This document shows positions 45,002-54,081 of a stretch of 64,000 bases of DNA, piece after piece. The DNA is from JANQRX01 sp963663975 (GTDB taxonomy: Bacteria; Pseudomonadota; Alphaproteobacteria; Rhizobiales; Kaistiaceae). A program made the translations under genes and the position numbers. The DNA lies in the NCBI GenBank assembly GCA_963663975.2, contig CAXXRA010000001.1, positions 62,001 through 126,000 of the forward strand, read 5' to 3'. The stretch's first letter is position 1, and each line of letters begins with the position of its first letter. The notes below the pieces were generated by a model. It made no database searches. It had not been told where the DNA came from and saw only the letters and a program-made list of their open reading frames with translations.

Positions 45002-45102
45002 GGCTACTCCGCGGCGGCCACCGCAGTGCCACCCGGACATGACGGCAGATACTGAGCTCTCTCCCGTTGCTCGGGTGTCGAGGATGCGGTCGAGCACATT
45101 TC

Positions 45103-45129
45103 TCGGCATGTTAACTATAGTTCGGCATG
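45103..45129. promoter_or_regulatory. candidate operator upstream of the DUF488 gene
   Basis: A 10-bp palindrome AACTATAGTT (45113-45122) is bracketed by two direct copies of TCGGCATG (45103-45110 and 45122-45129). It lies about 40-65 bases ahead of the DUF488 start. The role is inferred only from symmetry. Confidence 0.35.
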
Positions 45130-45167
45130 GTGATATCGGCGGGCTGCTGAAAGTATGGTGCATCCAA

Positions 45168-45677
45168 ATGAGCGCGTTTCTGACAATTGGCTATGAGGGA
45201 GCATCGATCGAAGAGTTCGTGACGACACTGAAACTGGCCGAAATCGACGTGCTTATTGACGTCCGCGATGTCCCGATTTCGCGGAAAAGGGGTTTCTCAA
45301 AAGGCGCGCTGTCCTCAACCGTGGAGGCGGTGGGGATAAAGTACTTGCATCTACGCGACCTGGGAGATCCAAAGCCCGGACGCGAAGCCGCCAGGCGGGG
45401 CGATGTGCAAACCTTTGAGCGCATCTTCAACGCGCACCTGATGCGGAACGGAGCTCAGTAGGCTGTACGAATTGCGCGCGACTTGGCGGCGCGGTCGCGG
45501 GCGTGCCTTTTGTGTTTCGAGCGAGACCACTCCCGTTGTCATCGGGCCATCGTTGCCGAAGCAATAGTTGGCTGCAGACCTGACAACGTGCAACACTTGC
45601 GTGTACAGCAAGGCCTCGCGGAGGAGCCGAAAGATAGTTCAGACACAGAAGGCGCCGCCGCTATCGCGTTCGGGTGA
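45168..45677 (+). pseudogene. DUF488 protein interrupted by an in-frame amber codon
   Basis: DUF488 is a small alpha/beta family of unknown biochemical role. From ATG 45168: FLTIGYEGASIEEFV, VLIDVRDVPISRKRGFSK and GIKYLHLRDLGDPK. TAG at 45459-45461 stops it after 97 residues. The same frame then continues with the family C-terminus LLCFERDHSRCHRAIVAEAI to a stop at 45675-45677. A single base substitution would restore it. Its 3' end overlaps the partner gene. Confidence 0.85.
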
Positions 45678-46362
45678 GTCCGAAGCGATTGCGGTCATCA
45701 AAGCCGCGCCTCAGGTCGGGCGCAAGCATGGCGAAACGGTTTGCTGCGCCGGTATCGATCTGCAAGGCAACTGGCTTCGATTGTATCCGGTCGCTTTTCG
45801 CACTCTAGGTGATGGTCAAAGATTTCGCCGTTGGGATCGTATCCGGTTTCGGTGGCGGGTGCCCAAGGACGATCAGCGCGTCGAGAGTCGAAGGGTAGAT
45901 CAGGATTCTCTTGAGATAGTTGGCGCACTGAAGAAATCCGAACGGCCGCGATTTCTTGCGAAACTAATTGTAACCAGTCTCGACGCAGAGCGGTCGGCCG
46001 GAAGAAGCCTTGCCCTCCTAAAGGCGGACATTCTGAGTTTCGAGATCGATAAGAAAAGCGGCGCCGAACTGAAAGAAGAAGCTGAGAAATTCGAGCGACT
46101 GCGAACGCAGCCTGATTTATTCAACGTCCGACCGGTCATCCCGTACAGTCCTTGCCCGTACAACTTCAGATACCGCTATCGAACGGAGGACGGATTGCGG
46201 CAGGGTACATGCCAAGACTGGGAGATCGAGGCAACGTTCTTCAAGTAGTCAGGGATGTATGGCGAGACCAAAGCGTTGGCCGAGATGAGGCAGGTATTTG
46301 GCGAAGAATACCCGGAAAAGGGTATGCTCCTTGCAATGGGAACCCACTCGCTGCATCCGAAC

Positions 46363-47697
46363 ACATGGGCACCTCTAAAAATCCCTGTTCCGAGCCTTGA
46401 TCGGTTATAATCCGGACGGTTTGGCGCATGGTAGATATCGTGGGGAACCGACCATGGGCCAAATGGGCTTTTTCGACATCGCGAATCGGTATGCCGGCCT
46501 GGACGCCAATGAGGAACGATCCTTTGGCGAGGATCGACGCGGTGGTGAACTGGCCGTGGGAGAATTTCCGTGCCCGCCTGGAGGCGATCTGGCGCAAGCC
46601 GGCCGAGCGAACGGAAGTCGCCGGCGGGGCGAAAGCCCTGGGACGCGGTGGCGATGTTCAAGGCGATCGTTCTCTGCGAGCTTTACAATCTCTCGGACGA
46701 CCAAGTGGAGTACCAGCTTCGCGACCGCCTCTCGTTCATGCGGTTCGTAGGGTTCGGTCTTGAGGACAAGGTCCCCGACGCCAAGACGGTGTGGCTCTAC
46801 CGGGAACAGAAGCAGTTGGCGCGGGCGGGCATGGTCGAGGCGTTGTTCGAGGACTTCGACGGCTATCTGGAGAAGCAGGGCTACCTGGCGATGGGCGGCC
46901 AGATCATCGACGCGTCGATCGTACCGGTCCCCAAGCAGCGCAACAGCCGTGACGACAACGCGCGGATCAAGCCGATGGCGAGACGCCGGAGGGCTGGAAG
47001 GACCAGCCGGCCAAGCGGTCGCAGAAGGACACGGACGCACGGTGGACAAAGAAGCATGGCAAGAGCCACTACGGTTACAAGAACCATGTCAACGTGGACC
47101 GCCGGCACAAGCTGGTGCGGCGTTACCAGGTGACCGACGCGGCGGTGCACGACAGCCAGGTCGTGGAGGACATCCTTGATCCGGACAACACGGCCTCGGA
47201 CGTGTGGGCGGACAGCGCCTATCGGTCGGCGGAGATCGAGGCGAAGCTGAAGGAGAAGGGCCTGAACAGCCGCATCCACCGCAAGGGGCATCGCGACAAG
47301 CCGCTGAGCGAGCAGGTCGGGAGAAGCGGGGCAACAAGGCCCGTTCGAAGGTGCGGGCGCGCGTCGAGCACGTGTTCGGGGCCCAGAGCAACGACATGGG
47401 CGGGACGCTGGTGCGCAGTATCAGGGCTGGTTACGGGCGAGGGCGCGGATCGGGCTGAAGAACCTCGCCTACAACATGCGCCGCCTGGTGCAGCTGGAGC
47501 GTCTCGCCGCGGCGGCGCCAACGTGATGGTCATCAGGGGAGAAGTCTGCCTGGAGCCCCCATTGACAGGGAAACAGACCCGCCGGGGAGCCGGAGAAGGC
47601 CGAAAACCCAGACGCCAACCCCGCTCATGACCCGCGAGAACCGCACAACCTGTCGAGTTTCACGTCAGTCGCATTATTTTTCGACTCGTGCCCACAT
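46363..47697. mobile_element. decayed IS5-family insertion sequence in the DUF488-partner gene
   Basis: Element 46367-47693 (1327 bp) with a 4-bp ACAT duplication at 46363-46366 and 47694-47697 and terminal GGGCAC / GTGCCC. Precise removal of the element plus one ACAT restores the host reading frame. It is unrelated at its ends to the two 843-bp IS5 copies. Confidence 0.88.
46454..47526 (+). pseudogene. IS5-family transposase, multiply frameshifted
   Basis: Blocks of one transposase occur in successive frames: MGQMGFFDIANRYAGLDA, then AVAMFKAIVLCELYNLSDDQ and DRLSFMRFVGFGLEDKVPDA, then HKLVRRYQVTDAAVHDSQ with ADSAYRSAEIE, and finally ARIGLKNLAYNMRRLVQLE. It represents the IS5 group with an N-terminal DUF772 domain. 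At least four frame changes make it inactive. Confidence 0.85.
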
Positions 47698-47822
47698 GGT
47701 TGATCAACGGCGTGATTCGGCTGGACGAATCTCGTCAACTCTCAATGATCTAGCCGGCGTCCGCCATTTGCGCGAAGGGGTACCGCTGGCGCGTGGACTG
47801 AAAGAGTAGCGTAATTCCAACC

Positions 47823-48176
47823 CTACTCCGCCGGCACCGACGCCGTCCGCCGCCGCCGCGCCTTGGGCAGGATCCGCTTGAGGAACCGGCCGGTATAGCT
47901 GTTGCGGTTGGCGGCCACGTCCTCCGGCGTCCCCGCCGCGACGATCTCGCCGCCGCCGTCACCGCCCTCGGGGCCGAGATCGATGATCCAGTCGGCGGTC
48001 TTGATGACCTCCAGATTGTGCTCGATCACCACCACTGTGTTGCCCTGGTCGACCGGTTGGTGGAGCACCTCCAGCAGCTTGGCGACATCGTGAAAGCGGA
48101 GGCCGGTGGTCGGCTCGTCGAGAATGTAGAGCGTGCGCCCGGAGGCCCGCTTCGACAAGTCCCTCGGCAGCTTCAT
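47823..48176 (-). pseudogene. duplicated 3' fragment of uvrA
   Basis: Encodes about 115 residues matching the end of the intact UvrA at 55704: LSKRASGRTLYILDEPTTGL, GNTVVVIEHNLEVIKTADWI and ILPKARRRRTASVPAE. It differs by scattered substitutions (for example LRFHDVAK against LHFHDVAK, HQPVDQ against HELVDQ), so it is an older partial duplication. It contains only the ABC signature-downstream and Walker B region and cannot function. Its 5' boundary runs directly into the fragment at 48177. Confidence 0.92.
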
Positions 48177-48295
48177 CCGCCTCGCTGCCGCTTTCGCGTT
48201 CGCGTGAGTCCGAGACGATAGCCGTCGTCAAAGCCGCGCCCCAGGTCCGGCGATGGCACAACGAAACGGTTTGCTTTGCCGGTATCGATCTGTGC
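48177..48295 (+). pseudogene. duplicated 5' fragment of the DUF488-partner gene
   Basis: The DNA resembles 45653-45770 closely (reading LSRSRESETIAVVKAAPQVR and NETVCFAGIDL where the main copy has LSRSGESEAIAVIKAAPQVG and GETVCCAGIDL). Only about 40 codons remain. It is fused head-on to the uvrA fragment. Confidence 0.85.
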
Positions 48296-48310
48296 CTCCC
48301 GGGAGCCTCA

Positions 48311-50260
48311 TCACCCAACACTCAAATCGAACCGATAAACCAAATCCCCTTCGCACCACATGGAAAAATTCGTGCCCCACTTGTTGTTGAACAGAACAAA
48401 CCGACCGCCCGCAGACATATCGGGTTGCCGCCGCGAATGCGGCAGGAGCGGCTGATCCCCGAGGCAAAACAAGGGAGCGTCGATGCTCTTCAAGACGAAC
48501 CCTGCACCCGATCGTGTCGTAGCCCGTACCGCGTCCACGGCGTGAAGTTGGCGGTTGCCGTTCCTGACGATCGAGAGCGGCGAAATGGACTGACCCAATT
48601 TTTCGAGCGCCCAGGTCTCAGATTGCGCATCCGGCCCAAAGGCCAGAAATCCCGCTTCGGGCATGCGGTTGGCGGGCTTGCCAATCAGGGTGACGATGAT
48701 CCTCAATGCGTCGCGTTCGCATCGGTAGACCGTGCGAACGGTATGCGGCGCCCCCAGCCTGTTGTGGGCCGCAGGCTCCATTCTGGCGACGATCTCAATC
48801 GAGGTCTCGTCTTGGCAGAAGATTTGCGCCTCGCGACAGGAAAACCGTGCCGAGGTTGCGGTTGCCGCGTTTTCCAATCCAGGTTTGCCGTGATCCTGCA
48901 CGCCCCATCGATAGCGGACAGTCAAATAACTGTCTTGGTAGGCGTCCATGTCGGCGCCATCGTAGCTTTCGTAGATGACCGCAAACGGTGCTTCTCTTTC
49001 ACCCGAGGCGGCAAGCCTCACCTGGTCGCCAAGGCACAGCAAACGCAGCCCGCCCGACACAGGATCAAACTGCAAATCGTAGCTGCCGAGGCGATAGTTC
49101 TGCTGCGGCTGGATCGGTGACCATGGCCGCTCCGCCTCCGACGCGCTCTCGTTACGCTCGATGGCGGCTTTGTCGATTTCGCTGAGTTCGGCCAAGGCCT
49201 CGTCGATGATCGTATCCTGTTCGGCCCACGCGCCCTCGGTGAACGCAAATCGCGGATCCGACCGGCGCGCAACCTCAAAGCTGACGCGGTCCCAGGCTTT
49301 TTCGTCACGCAGATAGGTCTTGATGTCCACACCCCAGGTGTGTTCGGCCACCTCCATCAGTTTGCGGCCGAACGCCCGCCGCGAGGGGGTCAGCTTCTGT
49401 GTCGCAAACCTGTCGAAGGTCCGTCGGGCAGACAAGTACCGGGCCATACGCTTCGGCGCCGATCCGACACCGTGGATCCAGGTATCTCCGATTTCCTGCT
49501 CGACCACAGGCAGAGTTTCGGCGATTGGCAGCAGGAGTTCGGCAAAGGCGTCAAGCGTTGAGGCCTGGATGGTCATTGCCGGGTTCGCCTGCTCCAGTTC
49601 GCGGCGCCCGTCCAGGACATGACCAACGTTCTGGGGCCCCATGTTATCCATGGTATGGGCGAAGGCGATGCCATCCTGCATTCCGTCGGGGATCATCGTG
49701 GTCCCATACTCGTTTTGATACATCACCACGACTTCGGAACCGTCCTCGGAACGCCACCGAAACACTGCGGGCACGTCCGGTGGGGTCGAGGCCGCGTTGA
49801 CGCCGATATGCAGAAAACGAATCCCGGCTGCGGCCAGTAGGGGCACCAGACCAACGGTGTGACCTGGCACATCGGTCATCTTTGCCGCGATCGTCTTTTT
49901 GCCGAACCGCGCGTCCAGTTCGTGCGAAATGGAAAGCGCCTCTTGCGCCAGCGCGGGCGACAGCAATTCGGTGTGAAAAGTAAAGGGCAAACCGTGCCAT
50001 CGGATGATGCCGCTGGCGATCGCCTTTTCCAGCCGCACCACCTTGTCCGTGGGCTGCGTCATCAGCTGATCCCAGATGAGCCAGGAGCCTGTCGTCCAGA
50101 TGAACTGGGGCGCGACGGGATCTTCCTTCAGGAAGTGCTCGCCCGTGTCCAGGGCCATTGGAATGAAATACTCATGGTACTGGTTCCGCACATCCCGCGC
50201 ATAACCGGTGAATCCGACGTCCAGATGGGTTTTGAATATCAGGTGGAGTTTGGGTGTCAT
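48311..50260 (-). CDS. DUF5054 protein (GH38-like N-terminal domain)
   Basis: A 649-residue protein. The N-terminus LHLIFKTHLDVGFTGYA is the metal-site strand of the GH38/57 alpha-mannosidase-like fold, and further conserved blocks are IIRWHGLPFTFHTELLSP, KMTDVPGHTVGLVPLLA and DTWIHGVGSAPKRM. The C-terminal third is a beta-rich galactose-mutarotase-like domain. No signal peptide is seen, so it is probably cytoplasmic. It lies next to a sugar ABC importer and a LacI remnant and probably processes the imported glycoside. The frame is intact, unlike its neighbours. Confidence 0.8.
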   Translation of the reverse strand: MTPKLHLIFKTHLDVGFTGYARDVRNQYHEYFIPMALDTGEHFLKEDPVAPQFIWTTGSWLIWDQLMTQPTDKVVRLEKAIASGIIRWHGLPFTFHTELLSPALAQEALSISHELDARFGKKTIAAKMTDVPGHTVGLVPLLAAAGIRFLHIGVNAASTPPDVPAVFRWRSEDGSEVVVMYQNEYGTTMIPDGMQDGIAFAHTMDNMGPQNVGHVLDGRRELEQANPAMTIQASTLDAFAELLLPIAETLPVVEQEIGDTWIHGVGSAPKRMARYLSARRTFDRFATQKLTPSRRAFGRKLMEVAEHTWGVDIKTYLRDEKAWDRVSFEVARRSDPRFAFTEGAWAEQDTIIDEALAELSEIDKAAIERNESASEAERPWSPIQPQQNYRLGSYDLQFDPVSGGLRLLCLGDQVRLAASGEREAPFAVIYESYDGADMDAYQDSYLTVRYRWGVQDHGKPGLENAATATSARFSCREAQIFCQDETSIEIVARMEPAAHNRLGAPHTVRTVYRCERDALRIIVTLIGKPANRMPEAGFLAFGPDAQSETWALEKLGQSISPLSIVRNGNRQLHAVDAVRATTRSGAGFVLKSIDAPLFCLGDQPLLPHSRRQPDMSAGGRFVLFNNKWGTNFSMWCEGDLVYRFDLSVG

Positions 50261-50287
50261 GCAGCGGAGTTTTCAACGTTGATTTTT

Positions 50288-50590
50288 CTAAACCGTGGAG
50301 CGCATCACAAGGCTCGTGGCAACCGTCTCAGTACGCGCCCGACCGTCCGGATATGCGAGCCGTGCCTGAAGCAGGCGCACCAGCGCCGCGACGCGGTCGT
50401 CGACCGGTACGGCCATTGTCGTCAGATCATAGGCGCGCCCTCGGGAACGTTGTCGAAGCCGATCACGGCGCAGTCCTCGGGCACACGCAGGCCGAATTCA
50501 TGGCGAAGGGCGTCCAGTACACCGAATGCACGGATATCACCGGCGCAGAAGAAGGCGTCTGCGATTCCGCCTTGTCGCCGGCCGAATCCT
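50288..50590 (-). pseudogene. C-terminal fragment of a LacI-family repressor
   Basis: The minus strand encodes DAFFCAGDIRAFGVLDALRH, then RVPEDCAVIGFDNVPEGA, and after a frame change YDLTTMAVPVDDRVAALVRL to a stop at 50288-50290. These are the effector-domain end blocks of LacI/GalR regulators. The DNA-binding domain and first two thirds are missing. It presumably once controlled the adjacent sugar ABC operon. Confidence 0.82.
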
Positions 50591-50859
50591 CGCCGTCGAA
50601 CATGTCCGAATGTCTCATACCGCTATCGTTGCACACGTGTTCCATGATTCACAGATCGAGAGCCGAAGAGAATTCGACTATTCCCAAAAGGACCATATTG
50701 TTGTGATAGTTTAGTTCGCCGGGACGGCGTGGATCGACCGACATTTTGGTAGCGCGTTCATAGTGCTGTCATTTGACGCCTCCAGCCTTCCGTTCGGTCG
50801 TTCGGACACAGCGCCGATCCGGTTCCCAGCGCGGACCACAAATCAAAGGGGATATCACA
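50591..50859. other. upstream region of the ABC operon
   Basis: No gene. It should contain the promoter of the importer operon. No symmetrical LacI-type operator was recognised. Confidence 0.4.
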
Positions 50860-52192
50860 ATGAAGACCATGATTGATTTCAGCCGCCTTTCTCGGCGCCC
50901 TACTGATGGGCACGCCTATCCATGCGCAAGATCTGCGGATCATGACCAACGTAACCGGTGGCAAGGACGCTCCCGAGCATGAGCTGTTCGTTGCCGAACT
51001 GGAGCGCCACCTCGGCCTCGACATCGAAATGATCAAGCCGAGTTCGAACTATGACGATGTCATGTTCACGTCGCTCGCCAGCGGCGAGAAGCTCGACCTG
51101 ATCTACGGCACCAGTCCGAGGATTCCCATTCTGATCGAACAGGGCGCTCTTCAGGAGCTGAGCGAGCTGATCAGGAATTCGCCGGTGCTGTCGGACACCA
51201 GCGTTATTCCCGAGGGCGAGTGGGATCTGTTCGATATCGACGGCAAGATCTATGGCGTTCCCAACAAATTCGAAGGCGGCACCATGCCGACGGTTCGTCA
51301 GGACTGGCTGAACGCTTGGGGCATGGAAGTTCCGACAACGCTGGACACCTGGCGCGCCTATTTCGAAAAGGCCAACCAAGAGAATGGCGCCTACGGGCTT
51401 TCGACGGCGGGTTTGTACGACATTCAGGGCTTCATGTCGGCGGCCGGCGTCAAGGCCGGCTATGTCATCGACGAGAACGGCAAGCGTTCGGTGCCTTATG
51501 CCTCGGATGCCGCTGCACCGATTTATGATTGGTTCGGCCAACTCCACAAGGACGGCCTGTTGGATCCCAATTTCGCCACCAACGGATCCGGCGATTTTCG
51601 CAACCTGTTCATGACCGATCGTGTCGCCGCCGTCACCTATTGGGATGCCTGGGTCGGTCTGTTCAACAACATCGTCCACACTGAAAATCCCGACAATCCC
51701 TTCCAGGCTCTCGGCGTGCCCGGCATCCCCGGCCCCGATGGCAAGATCGTCCTGCGGCGCGGTGACGCTTCGCTGTGGATGATCCCGACCAACGCCGAGA
51801 ACGTCGAGAATGCGGTCAAGTTTCTGGAGTTCTGGCACTCCGAGCCGGGCTACGTTTTGGGCACGCTGGGCATCGAAGGCCATGACTACGTGGTCGAGGA
51901 CGGCAAATACGTCCTGACCGAAACCGGCAAGGCCCACAGCCTGGACCATGGCGCACCGCGTGTCACCTCGACCACCTGGGAAAATCCGTTCGGCGCGCTA
52001 CCCGGCGTACAGGAAGCCCAGGCGATCATCGCGGATCTGGCCTCTGTCGAGTACCTGCCGGCCGAATGGGCCGATGCAAATCCGATCGTCCAGAATTATG
52101 CCTACCAAGCCATGTCGGGTGAGATCACCGGCGCCGAGGCTGTCGAGCGCATGCGTGCCGACTTGCTCGCCGCCGGTCTGATCGACGGATGA
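50860..52192 (+). CDS. sugar ABC transporter substrate-binding protein (family 1), frameshifted in the leader
   Basis: Periplasmic solute-binding protein of the carbohydrate-uptake type. The mature part is intact: DLRIMTNVTGGKDAPEHELF, SGEKLDLIYGTSPRI, IYGVPNKFEGGTMPTVRQDW and ending MRADLLAAGLIDG. The ribosome site GGGGATATC and ATG codons at 50860 and 50869 are one base out of frame with the body. One extra base near 50872 would explain this. In the body frame the only start is TTG 50873, giving a clipped but still plausible signal peptide (LISAAFLGALLMGTPIHAQ). Total is 439 residues. Confidence 0.88.
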
Positions 52193-52209
52193 CGGAAAGC
52201 ATTAAAGCA

Positions 52210-52240
52210 CTAGAAGCCCCGCGGTTCGCCGCGGGGCTTC
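52210..52240. repeat. palindromic element A in the permease gene
   Basis: CTAG followed by the hairpin AAGCCCCGCGG-TTCG-CCGCGGGGCTT. It is read in frame as LEAPRFAAGL at the permease N-terminus. A second copy lies at 52375. Confidence 0.9.
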
Positions 52241-52317
52241 GGTCTACCCGGTCCGCCGTCCGACGGTACTGGCCATTCTACCTGATGGTTGCGCCGGTCA
52301 TTCTGTATTTCGCCCTG

Positions 52318-52406
52318 TTGGCGGTGGACCAGTGGTACGATTTCCACGAATTTGGATGTCATCTGGGGAATGTCCTAGAAGCCCCGCGGTTCGCCGCGGG
52401 GGCTTG
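52318..52406. repeat. 89-bp insertion carrying palindromic element B
   Basis: 57 bases of unrecognised sequence followed by CTAGAA and the same GCCCCGCGG-TTCG-CCGCGGG hairpin (52375-52406, one extra G). The insertion may be bordered by TGTT direct repeats and is not a multiple of three. It has no coding capacity. Confidence 0.85.
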
Positions 52407-53215
52407 TTCTGGCCGATGCTGCAAGGCATCCTGATTTCCTTCCAGAAATTCGGACTGCTGGGCTCCCAGGGCTTTGGCGGGCTGGATAACTACGCCAGGG
52501 TCCTGACCGATCGAACCGTGACCCGCGCATTTTTCAACACGCTGTCGATTGCCGCCGGCATTACCACCTTCAGCGTCCTGCTGCCGATCATCCCGGCGAT
52601 CGCGCTGGCGGAAATAACGCCGAGGCCCATCCGGCAGGCGTTCCAGACAATCATCTACACGCCTTATCTGCTGAGCTGGGTGATCATCATCGGTATCTGG
52701 CTCAACACCCTGTCACCGATCGGACTTGTCAACTCGATCCTCCTGGACACTGGCCTGATCGCCCAGCCGGTCCCCTTTTTCACCTCGCCCCAATGGGGAC
52801 AGCCGATGGTGATCGGCCTGACCGTCTGGAAGGACATGGGTTTCCTCGCGCTGATCTACTACTCGGCCCTGATGACCCTGAACCTCGACCTGATCGAGGC
52901 GGCGGAGATGGATGGGGCCAACGGCCTGCAGAAGATCTTCCATGTCGTCCTGCCACATCTGGTGCCGGTGATGCGGATCGTTTTCCTCATCACGCTGCTT
53001 GGGGCGCTGCGTACTTTTGATTCTTCTCTGTTGATGATGAACGGACGGACGGCAGAGACCGTGCGCACGCTGGCCGTTTTTACCTACGAACGCGGCATTC
53101 TGCGCTTTGATCTCGGCTTGGCCAGTGCAGCCGGCGTTTTTCTTTTGGCGATCTCGGTGGTCCTCGGGTTTGCGGTCCGGCGTCTGCCGGGCTTCAGGAA
53201 ACAGGGCTTGTAGGC

Positions 53216-54070
53216 ATGTTACGCAGTCGGGGAATCCGGATTACCGCTTGGATCGCGCTTTTTCTCCTGAGCGCCACCATGGTCGTACCGTTGTGGAGCG
53301 TGTTGGCCACGTCGTTTTCGACCAAGGCCGGCAGTCTGGAACCAGGCATATTGATCTGGCCGGTTCAGTTCAGCCTGGAAGGCTATGAGACGCTGTTCAA
53401 CCGACTACAATTCTGGCGTCCCTTTTTAAACACCATGTATGTCACGGTGGTCGGGACGCTGCTGCATGTTACGCTTGCAGCTATCGCAGGATACGCCCTG
53501 TCGAAGCCGAACCTGCCCGGACGGAGAATCATCGCCGGGATCATTTTGGTGACGCTCACCATTCCCACCCAGACGATCATCGTGCCCCTCTTCATCGTCT
53601 TTCGGGATTTTGGCCTGCTGAACACGCTCCTTTCACTGATCGTCGCCGAGCTGGTCAGCGCGTTTTCCATCCTGTTGATGAAGACGTATTTCGAGCAGGT
53701 GCCCCGCGAAGTAATCGAGGCCGCGACCCTGGAGGGCGCCAACCACTTTCAACTTTTCCGGCATATCTACGTCCCATTGTCATTGCCCGGGATCATCACG
53801 GTGACGGCCTTCAACGTCGTGTGGAAATACAACATGTTCATCGAACCGCTGTTGTTCATCAGCGACCCGAAAAAAATCAACCTACAGGTGGCGTTGCGAT
53901 CCGTGGCCATTGGTGGTGAAGGCGCCCCGACAACCTCGACCTTTGATTTCATCGCACCCAACGTGATGATGGCTGGGATCGTCGTCGCGCTTGTGCCGTT
54001 GCTGCTGTTTTATCCGTTCCTGCAGCGCTTCCTGGTCAGCGGCATGACGCTGGGCGCCGTCAAGGAATAG
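53216..54070 (+). CDS. sugar ABC transporter permease 2
   Basis: MalG-type membrane subunit, 284 residues, six helices. The cytoplasmic EAA loop is EAATLEGANHFQLFRHIYVP followed by LSLPGI. It begins two bases after the permease 1 stop. No ATPase gene follows, so the importer must borrow a MsmK/UgpC-type ATPase encoded elsewhere. Confidence 0.94.
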   Translation: MLRSRGIRITAWIALFLLSATMVVPLWSVLATSFSTKAGSLEPGILIWPVQFSLEGYETLFNRLQFWRPFLNTMYVTVVGTLLHVTLAAIAGYALSKPNLPGRRIIAGIILVTLTIPTQTIIVPLFIVFRDFGLLNTLLSLIVAELVSAFSILLMKTYFEQVPREVIEAATLEGANHFQLFRHIYVPLSLPGIITVTAFNVVWKYNMFIEPLLFISDPKKINLQVALRSVAIGGEGAPTTSTFDFIAPNVMMAGIVVALVPLLLFYPFLQRFLVSGMTLGAVKE

Positions 54071-54081
54071 TGTGGGAGGCG

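Larger units (their letters stand above)
45601..47753 (+). pseudogene. DUF488-partner gene, broken by an amber codon and an IS insertion
   Basis: A conserved-looking protein with no recognised domain: SESEAIAVIKAAPQVG-type start, HGETVCCAGIDLQGNWLRLY, WDRIRFRWRVPKDDQRVESR and CPYNFRYRYRTEDG. The frame meets TAG at 46246-46248 (probably TGG in the ancestor), then continues YGETKALAEMRQVFGEEYPE and GMLLAMGTHSLHPNT up to 46366, where an IS is inserted. After the IS, GG at 47698 completes the Trp codon and the frame runs WLINGVIRLDESRQLSMI to TAG 47753. The reconstructed gene is about 273 residues from GTG 45601 (TTG 45568 possible). It overlaps the DUF488 gene, so the two form a cassette. Confidence 0.8.
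52189..53213 (+). pseudogene. sugar ABC transporter permease 1, disrupted by an 89-bp insertion
   Basis: MalF/UgpA-type membrane subunit. It starts at ATG 52189, overlapping the binding-protein stop. Residues up to FYLMVAPVILYFAL (52317) are normal; then 52318-52406 is foreign sequence, after which FWPMLQGILISFQKFG continues in another frame to the stop at 53213. Removing the 89 bases gives YFALFWPMLQGIL as expected for the family. The EAA loop (EAAEMDGANGLQKIFHVVLP) is present. A palindromic element also lies in frame near residue 8-18. Confidence 0.85.

Noticed and set aside
45459..46248. Recoding of TAG (for example suppressor or pyrrolysine read-through) to explain the amber codons in DUF488, its partner and the IS5 copy
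   Set aside because: TAG ends intact genes here (metY, the lipoprotein, parE, the squalene/phytoene synthase), and the affected loci carry IS and frameshift damage, so ordinary decay is simpler.
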